Part shown: one piece after another, positions 1 through 4,187 of the stretch
Position numbering within the stretch: the stretch's first letter is position 1
How the letters are laid out: each line of letters opens with the position of its first letter
DNA from: Clostridia bacterium
GTDB lineage: Bacteria > Bacillota > Clostridia > Oscillospirales > CAG-272
NCBI GenBank assembly: GCA_017624795.1
Contig: JAGAMJ010000114.1
Location: forward strand, 1 to 6,186
Direction of reading: 5' to 3'
DNA: 6,186 bases
The notes under the pieces: generated by a model
Databases searched by the model: none
Seen by the model: only the letters and a program-made list of their open reading frames with translations
Told to the model about the DNA's origin: nothing
Made by a program: the position numbers and the translations under genes

Positions 1-91
1 CAATAATGATACTTATTTATAATACAGGAAAGAAAACGGGAATAGAAGTAGTGAAGATTAAAAAAATATTAATTTTATTAATTTACCAATA
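1..91. other. AT-rich segment of unknown origin fused to infB
   Basis: This stretch is dominated by A and T, unlike the GC-rich coding DNA that follows, and it does not continue the IF2 linker in any frame. On the minus strand it adds about eleven residues to IF2 (DIGKLIKLIFF) before a TAA at 60-58. On the plus strand the frame starting at position 3 stays open through the whole segment and on to a TGA at 147-149. It has an ATG at 6 and a GTG at 51 whose downstream residues (VKIKKILILLIYQY) are basic and then hydrophobic, like the start of a signal peptide or membrane helix. I see no convincing ribosome binding site for either start. It could be the edge of an inserted element, a fragment of a gene from an AT-rich genome, or an assembly chimera. 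I do not recognise it. Confidence 0.5.
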
Positions 92-465
92 TCTTTTTTC
101 TCGGGCTCTTTTTTCTCGGGCTCTTTGCTTTCGGGCTCCGCCTTTTTGACAGCCGCCTTCTTGGGCGCTGCGACTTCTGCCGTCTTGGGTGCAGCCACCT
201 CGGGCGCTGCGGCCTCCGCTGCCTTTTCGGGCTTCGGCTTCTTTTCGGGCGCCTTCGTCGGGATATAAGTATCGCCGAACAGATAGTCGTCTATGCCATT
301 GATCTGAGAAGCGCGCGTCAGCACCTCGAAAACAACATCAAACTCACGCGGGGTCAGAGTTTTTTGTGTCGTTTTGCACTCCATTCCACGCGCTGTCATC
401 AGCTCCGTAATTTCTTTGCTCTTGATACCAAGATCCTTTGTAAGTTGAGTAATTTTGAACGCCAT
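58..465 (-). CDS. infB: Translation initiation factor IF-2, N-terminal fragment (broken)
   Basis: IF2 is the GTPase that brings initiator fMet-tRNA to the 30S subunit and promotes 50S joining. The frame here encodes only 135 residues, against more than 700 usual for bacterial IF2. Residues 1-52 (MAFKITQLTKDLGIKSKEI...) match the IF2 N-terminal domain. Residues 66-124 are the usual Ala/Pro/Lys/Glu-rich linker, ending in EPESK-EPEKK-EPEKK. No G-domain motifs follow: the last residues, DIGKLIKLIFF, come from AT-rich DNA unlike the gene. The start at 465 is preferred because AGGAGG at 475-470 precedes it by four bases; an in-frame ATG at 483 would put the ribosome binding site inside the gene. 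It is the fifth gene of the rimP-nusA operon, 77 bases after ylxQ, as in other Firmicutes. IF2 is essential, so either the chromosome continues with an intact infB and the left edge is an artefact, or another copy exists. Identity is firm; the truncation cause is inference. Confidence 0.85.
   Translation of the reverse strand: MAFKITQLTKDLGIKSKEITELMTARGMECKTTQKTLTPREFDVVFEVLTRASQINGIDDYLFGDTYIPTKAPEKKPKPEKAAEAAAPEVAAPKTAEVAAPKKAAVKKAEPESKEPEKKEPEKKDIGKLIKLIFF
94..138 (-). repeat. 15-base tandem repeat in the infB linker
   Basis: Two perfect 15-base units lie back to back at 94-108 and 109-123 (minus strand GAGCCCGAGAAAAAA, coding EPEKK). A third, diverged unit at 124-138 codes EPESK. The match continues for two more bases (92-93) into what would be the next unit, then the sequence switches to AT-rich DNA. 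Repeats of this charged kind are common in IF2 linkers. The position of the switch within the array makes repeat-mediated recombination or misassembly plausible. Confidence 0.85.
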
Positions 466-478
466 GTTTCCTCCTTCT

Positions 479-504
479 GACACCCGCAGTCCGTGCAGGG
501 TGTC
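479..504 (-). promoter_or_regulatory. Hairpin just upstream of the infB ribosome binding site
   Basis: In the mRNA (reading 504 to 479) GACACCC pairs perfectly with GGGTGTC over 7 bp. After a single bulged base, GCA pairs with TGC around a five-base loop, giving about 10 bp in total. The structure ends three bases before the AGGAGG of infB (475-470), within the 77-base ylxQ-infB gap. There is no U-run after it, so it is not an intrinsic terminator. A role in infB translation or mRNA processing is inference. Confidence 0.5.
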
Positions 505-542
505 GCCAAAAGTGTTGTCTGTTTGCTGCCCTTTTCAGAGCA

Positions 543-878
543 TTATTTGTATAGATCGATGATCGCCTGTGCAAGATTTTGCTCGGTGATCCCCACCGCC
601 GCCACGGTGCCGTCGCGTTTGCCAACGCGTAATGCCAGCGTCGCGCAATCGACCGACAGTCGGATCAGCGGCACGCTGTAATAGCCCATGCGATCGGTCA
701 CACGCTTTTGCGTGTTTTGCGAAGCGTCCGACGCCAAAAGCACCAGCACGGGTGTTTTTTCCTTCTTTCCCTTTTGCAACGCCGCGCAGATCAGGGGGAC
801 GCCTGCGATCACGCGTCCTGCGCGAGCGGCGAGCCCCAAAAAGCCAAGGGCTTTTTCCTCGCGGTTATTCTCCGGCAT
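543..878 (-). CDS. ylxQ: L7Ae/L30e-family small RNA-binding protein YlxQ
   Basis: This is a 111-residue protein of the ribosomal L7Ae/L30e/S12e/Gadd45 superfamily, whose members bind kink-turn RNA. The family match is seen in KALGFLGLAARAGRVIAG (residues 9-26) and in LVLLASDASQNTQKR (45-59), which correspond to the conserved LGLAxRAGK and AsDAS-N-T signatures. Length is normal for YlxQ (about 100 residues). The start at 878 is chosen because GGAGG at 892-888 lies nine bases upstream; a longer frame from 929 would run further back into ylxR and adds an arginine-rich tail not typical of the family. The chosen start overlaps the end of ylxR by 14 bases, suggesting translational coupling. The position between ylxR and infB is the classical one in Firmicutes. 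Its cellular RNA target cannot be read from the sequence. Confidence 0.9.
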   Translation of the reverse strand: MPENNREEKALGFLGLAARAGRVIAGVPLICAALQKGKKEKTPVLVLLASDASQNTQKRVTDRMGYYSVPLIRLSVDCATLALRVGKRDGTVAAVGITEQNLAQAIIDLYK

Positions 879-1140
879 GGAATTGCGCCTCCAACGCCGC
901 AAAGACCGTTTCGGGGATCTCACATTCAAGACTGCGCGAAAGACTTTTTTTGCGGAGCGCTTGCTTCAAGCACGCTACATTCTTACAAATATATGCGCCG
1001 CGCCCCGATTTTTTTCCGGTAAAGTCAAGCGATACGTTCCCTTCCGGATCTCTCACCACGCGCAAGAGCTCGACCTTTGGGCGATGCTCGCCGCAGCCAA
1101 GGCACTGACGCTCGGGTGTTTTTTTCTTTTTTTGCTCCAT
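865..1140 (-). CDS. ylxR: YlxR (DUF448) RNA-binding protein, RNase P modulator family
   Basis: A basic protein of 91 residues, the usual size for DUF448. The diagnostic pattern is all present: R11-x-C13-x-x-C16 near the N-terminus, KxELLRVVR (22-30), LDFTGKKSGRGAY (39-50, including the GRGAY signature), then C52 and C57. The four cysteines could bind a metal, but that is inference. The family is known as a small RNA-binding protein encoded between nusA and infB; in Bacillus subtilis the homologue has been named RnpM and reported to modulate RNase P. It begins 21 bases after the nusA stop and its end overlaps ylxQ. The ATG at 1140 has no clear purine-rich ribosome binding site (upstream reads AACGGTATCGAAAA), so translation may depend on ribosomes finishing nusA. 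The start agrees with family alignments, where a lysine-rich stretch precedes the RxCxxC motif. Confidence 0.92.
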   Translation of the reverse strand: MEQKKKKTPERQCLGCGEHRPKVELLRVVRDPEGNVSLDFTGKKSGRGAYICKNVACLKQALRKKSLSRSLECEIPETVFAALEAQFHAGE

Positions 1141-1161
1141 TTTTCGATACCGTTATGGCAC

Positions 1162-2202
1162 TTATTGCGCCTTGATGTCGATCTTGTAGCCCGTCAGTCT
1201 TGCAGCAAGACGGGCGTTCAGGCCCTCTCTGCCGATGGCAAGCGAGAGCTGATCGGGATCGACCAGAACGCGGCAGGCGCGCTCGCCGGTCATTTCGACC
1301 GAGATCACGCGTGCGGGAGAGAGCGCCGCTGCAATAAATTCCTCGGGCTGTTCGCTGTATTGAATGATGTCGATCTTCTCGCCGCGCAGCTCGTCAACGA
1401 TATCGGAAATACGCATACCGCGGTTACCGATACAAGCACCCACGGGATCGACGTCCGCGTCACGGGAAAAGACCGCGACCTTGCTGCGTACGCCCGCCTC
1501 ACGGGATACGCCCTTGATCATCACGACGCCGTCGGCGATCTCGGGAACCTCCAACTCAAACAGGCGCCGCACCAATCCCGCGTGAGAGCGAGAAAGGGTG
1601 ACCAGCGGTCCGCGTGCCTCCTTATTGACCTCCATCACAAAGACCTTGACGCGGTCGTTTACGTAAAATTCCTCGCCGGGGATCTGCTCGCTTTTCAGCA
1701 GAACGGCACGACCCGTTCCGGTTTCCAGCACCACGTTGCCGTTTACGGGGTCGATCTTGCTCACGGTTGCGGTAATGATCTCGTCGCGTTGAGATTCATA
1801 CGCCTCCTGCATCACCTTGCGCTCACCCTCACGAATGCTTTGAATGATGACAGACTTCGCGGCGGCGGCGGAAAGGCGGCGGAAGTTTTCGGGCTTCACC
1901 TTGATCTCGACCAGCTGACCAAGCTTGAAACGCTTGTTGTGCTTTTTGGCGTCCTCCAACGAGATCTCCAACTCGGGGTCGGTCACCGTTTCGACCACGG
2001 TCACCTGCTGGAATACGCGGACGTCGTCCTTTTCAAGATTGAATTCGATGCGCACGTTCGCGCCTGCGCCGTACTCCTTGTGGTACGCCGAAACAAGTGC
2101 GTTTTCGATCCTCTCGATCATATACTCCTTGGGGATCCCCTTCTCCTTTTCCAGAAGGTCGAGGGCGTTTACAAACGATTCTTTACTGCTTTTCGTTGCC
2201 AT
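1162..2202 (-). CDS. nusA: Transcription termination/antitermination factor NusA
   Basis: NusA binds RNA polymerase near the RNA exit channel and controls pausing, termination and antitermination. The 346 residues show the standard order: N-terminal polymerase-binding domain (about 1-130), S1 RNA-binding domain (about 139-203), KH1 with VDPVGACIGNRGMR (251-264, GxxG loop G259-G262) and KH2 with AIGREGLNARLAARLTGYKIDI (split here as AIGREGLNAR, 322-331, and LAARLTGYKIDI, 332-343; GxxG loop G324-G327). The protein ends right after KH2, so it lacks the acidic C-terminal repeats of proteobacterial NusA, as usual in Firmicutes (the B. subtilis protein is about 370 residues). The ATG at 2202 is supported by GAAAGGA at 2216-2210, seven bases upstream. 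It sits 42 bases after rimP and 21 bases before ylxR, in one operon. No frameshift or missing key motif is visible. Confidence 0.97.
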   Translation of the reverse strand: MATKSSKESFVNALDLLEKEKGIPKEYMIERIENALVSAYHKEYGAGANVRIEFNLEKDDVRVFQQVTVVETVTDPELEISLEDAKKHNKRFKLGQLVEIKVKPENFRRLSAAAAKSVIIQSIREGERKVMQEAYESQRDEIITATVSKIDPVNGNVVLETGTGRAVLLKSEQIPGEEFYVNDRVKVFVMEVNKEARGPLVTLSRSHAGLVRRLFELEVPEIADGVVMIKGVSREAGVRSKVAVFSRDADVDPVGACIGNRGMRISDIVDELRGEKIDIIQYSEQPEEFIAAALSPARVISVEMTGERACRVLVDPDQLSLAIGREGLNARLAARLTGYKIDIKAQ

Positions 2203-2244
2203 GGCTTTATCCTTTCGTACTATGTGTATGTGTGATAATTTGAC

Positions 2245-2709
2245 TCAAAATTTGAAAACGGTTTGAAGTTTTGCGATCGCGCTGCGGGGAATGGGACGCA
2301 CGGTACCGTCTATTTCCAGCAGGACGTCAGCGCCCTGCCTGCCGCGAAGGATCCCTTCTATACTCTTTTTCCCCTCAAACGGGGCAAAAAAGCGTGCCTC
2401 GACAAACTCACCGATCGACGCATCGACGTGTGCGTCGGTGCGAAGCTCGCGCTCGATGCCGGGGGAGCTGACTTCCAGATCGTAGGCGGTATCAATGGGG
2501 TCGATCTCATCTAATACCGGATCGATGGCGCGGTGCATTCGTTCACAGTCCTCAATGGTGATGCCGTCCTCGTGATCGATGGTCACGCGCAGAATGCGGC
2601 GCGCCCCCTCTTTGAGGAACTCTACGTCCCAGATGGCAAGCCCCAACTCGTCCGCCACGGGCTTTATCCCCTCACGTACGGTTTCGGCAATATTTTTTGC
2701 ACCTGCCAT
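2245..2709 (-). CDS. rimP: Ribosome maturation factor RimP
   Basis: RimP assists maturation of the 30S subunit. The 154-residue protein has the family layout: an N-terminal alpha/beta domain (about 1-88) with DVEFLKEGARRILRVTID (28-45) and the hallmark YDLEVSSPGIERELR (76-90), then a C-terminal SH3-like beta domain (about 92-154) with EFVEARFF (101-108) and IEGILRG (117-123). Length matches the family (about 150). The ATG at 2709 is preferred over the more upstream in-frame ATG at 2772: AAAGGAGAAG (bases 2722-2713) lies just before it, the family alignment begins near this Met, and the predicted transcription start (about 2768) lies downstream of the alternative start. It is the first gene of the operon and is followed by nusA after 42 bases. 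Confidence 0.95.
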   Translation of the reverse strand: MAGAKNIAETVREGIKPVADELGLAIWDVEFLKEGARRILRVTIDHEDGITIEDCERMHRAIDPVLDEIDPIDTAYDLEVSSPGIERELRTDAHVDASIGEFVEARFFAPFEGKKSIEGILRGRQGADVLLEIDGTVRPIPRSAIAKLQTVFKF

Positions 2710-2737
2710 AATCTTCTCCTTTTCTTTGTAAATAAGA

Positions 2738-2761
2738 GGAGCAGGTCGTCCAACCTGCTCC
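2738..2761 (-). promoter_or_regulatory. 5'-leader hairpin of the rimP-nusA operon
   Basis: GGAGCAGGT (2738-2746) and ACCTGCTCC (2753-2761) form a perfect 9-bp stem around a six-base loop. With the promoter at 2803-2775 the transcript should start near 2768, so the stem would begin only about seven bases from the 5' end of a leader of about 59 bases. The bases after it on the mRNA (UCUUAUUUAC) are not a U-run, so it does not look like a terminator. It also leaves the rimP ribosome binding site free. A 5'-end stability element or a protein-binding site are possible roles; both are inference. Confidence 0.6.
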
Positions 2762-2774
2762 ACATACTGCAAGT

Positions 2775-2803
2775 ATTATACCACGCTTTTTTCGTTTTTG
2801 CAA
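2775..2803 (-). promoter_or_regulatory. Promoter of the rimP-nusA-ylxR-ylxQ-infB operon
   Basis: On the minus strand TTGCAA (2803-2798) is followed after exactly 17 bases by a perfect TATAAT (2780-2775), with TG one base before it (2783-2782), an extended -10. This is a near-consensus promoter for the housekeeping sigma factor. The predicted start is an A near 2768, placing the leader hairpin at the extreme 5' end of the transcript. Confidence 0.8.
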
Positions 2804-2903
2804 TAGAATTTTGCAATTTTTTTGAAAAAAGCGCAATTTTTCCATAAACGAGGCAAAAAACACCTTTTTGCAGTCATTTTTCACAAATCCTTCAAGGAAT
2901 GTG

Positions 2904-2932
2904 TTTACAATCATCATTTTTTATGTTATAAT
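2904..2932 (+). promoter_or_regulatory. Promoter of the YybS-like gene and gdpP
   Basis: TTTACA (2904-2909) is followed after 17 bases by a perfect TATAAT (2927-2932), with TG one base before it (2924-2925). This is an extended -10 promoter for the housekeeping sigma factor. The start should lie near 2939-2940, leaving a leader of about 48 bases. A second TATAAT at 2943-2948 has no good -35 at the right distance and is probably not used on its own. The promoter faces away from that of rimP; the two -35 boxes are 100 bases apart. Confidence 0.8.
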
Positions 2933-2987
2933 ATAAAAATAGTATAATGAATAATTTTATCTATACGCTTTTTTAGGAGCTGTTCAT

Positions 2988-4187
2988 ATGGAAAAAACAA
3001 CGATTACAAAAGACGAGCGAGCCGATTGGCGGAATATGCTCTCGGCGCCCGCAAGCACTCACACGCTGATCGCGGCGGTCCTTCTTTTCTTTTCCTCTCT
3101 CGTCATTCCCTTTGCCGATGTCCCCACCGTTTGCGGGATCTATATTTTGTGCTGCGCGGTCTTTTATTACGCGCTCTCGCGCTCGGTCTTTGCGATGCTT
3201 TATTACGCAGTTCCCTGCGTATTGCTTTACTCGCTCTCTCAATTTTTGCCGGGCAACCCCGATCCCCTCATACTGCCCACGGCGTTCCTTGCGCTTTTGG
3301 TGGGCGGGGGCTGCGGCGCCTTCCTGCTGATCCATTTTCACGATCCGCGAAAGCATTGGTGCTTTTTTGCAATACCGCTGCTCGCCTTTGGTGCTGCGGC
3401 ACTGATCACGGGTGACCCCGTGCGCGGACTGCTGACGCTGCTGCCTCTTGCAGGCGCCGTCGTTGCGGGGGTGTGCGTGCTGCTTTATGTGCGCCGCACC
3501 GACGCGAGCGTCCTGATCGCCGCTGCACTTGTCGTGGCATTGGCGATCGCGGGCGTTGTCACGCTTGGCGTGATGGGCGGCTTTCACGGCAATCCCGTCG
3601 CCACGCTTGCCGACGCGCTGCGAGAGTCGATCGCTTCCTTCTTGACCGAGTCCCGTACCCTTTACGCAGAAATGGGCATGACGCTGCCGTTGACCGACGT
3701 GGATATCGCCAACACGGCGACAATGCTTGTAAACCTGTTGCCCGGGCTTTTCCTTTGCGTTTGCTCGATCGCGGCGTTTCTCGTGTGGCGCACCCTGTTG
3801 CAGCTGCTGATCGCCTTTCGCACACTGCCCAAGCTGCCGTTCCGTCTTGCCGCCTTTTCGATGAGCAAGACCTCGGCGGTCGTATTTCTGATCTTCTATA
3901 TCGTTGCGCTGTTTGCCAACTCCGCCGAGGTGACACTGTTTGGCACGGTCTGCCAGAACGTGGCGCTGGTGTTGGAGCCGGGGCTTGCGCTGATCGGCTT
4001 CGCTTCGATCTTTTCAAGGGGCGGCGCGCGCTCGTGCCTGTCGTACGTGCTTGCGCTCGGGCTTCTGTTCGTATTCTGGACAAATCCCGCCACCGGCGTG
4101 GCGCTTGCCGCCTTCTTCGGTGCCTTTCATATTCTTGCAGCGCGCTTTCTGCCACCGCAGGACAATTCGAACAAAGGAGAAAAATAA
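2988..4187 (+). CDS. DUF2232/YybS-like polytopic membrane protein
   Basis: This 399-residue protein is very hydrophobic, with about 11 or 12 likely membrane helices (roughly 26-45, 48-67, 68-86, 93-115, 123-140, 147-168, 173-198, 246-276, 295-312, 316-341, 347-364 and 368-386) and a polar, partly amphipathic stretch at 199-245. I see no signal peptide and no catalytic motif. The call to DUF2232 (YybS) rests mainly on context: this family typically sits directly before gdpP in Firmicutes. The overall shape fits, although B. subtilis YybS is only about 309 residues. The family has no settled biochemical role; a link to membrane or cell-wall physiology near GdpP is inference. The ATG at 2988 has AGGAG at 2975-2979, eight bases upstream. 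Its TAA is followed immediately by the ATG of gdpP, and the gdpP ribosome binding site lies within its last codons, so the two are probably coupled. Confidence 0.72.
   Translation: MEKTTITKDERADWRNMLSAPASTHTLIAAVLLFFSSLVIPFADVPTVCGIYILCCAVFYYALSRSVFAMLYYAVPCVLLYSLSQFLPGNPDPLILPTAFLALLVGGGCGAFLLIHFHDPRKHWCFFAIPLLAFGAAALITGDPVRGLLTLLPLAGAVVAGVCVLLYVRRTDASVLIAAALVVALAIAGVVTLGVMGGFHGNPVATLADALRESIASFLTESRTLYAEMGMTLPLTDVDIANTATMLVNLLPGLFLCVCSIAAFLVWRTLLQLLIAFRTLPKLPFRLAAFSMSKTSAVVFLIFYIVALFANSAEVTLFGTVCQNVALVLEPGLALIGFASIFSRGGARSCLSYVLALGLLFVFWTNPATGVALAAFFGAFHILAARFLPPQDNSNKGEK

Noticed and set aside
688..2235. A 515-codon open frame on the plus strand opposite nusA, ylxR and ylxQ
   Set aside because: It lies fully antisense to three genes with strong family motifs, has no recognisable domain, and is the kind of frame expected opposite GC-rich genes.
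2738..2761. The rimP leader stem as an intrinsic terminator
   Set aside because: No run of U follows it on the minus strand, and on the plus strand no gene ends into it.
2710..2772. A longer RimP start at 2772
   Set aside because: The added 21 residues are not part of the family, the ribosome binding site is just before 2709, and the transcript is predicted to begin near 2768.
2796..2836. Repeated TTGCAA/TTGCGC hexamers upstream of rimP as operator sites
   Set aside because: One copy is the -35 box itself; the others are in A/T-run sequence and irregularly spaced, so chance is enough.
2973..3587. A 204-codon minus-strand frame opposite the YybS-like gene
   Set aside because: Highly basic, low-complexity product, no ribosome binding site, and it would run across the leader and start of a well-supported gene.
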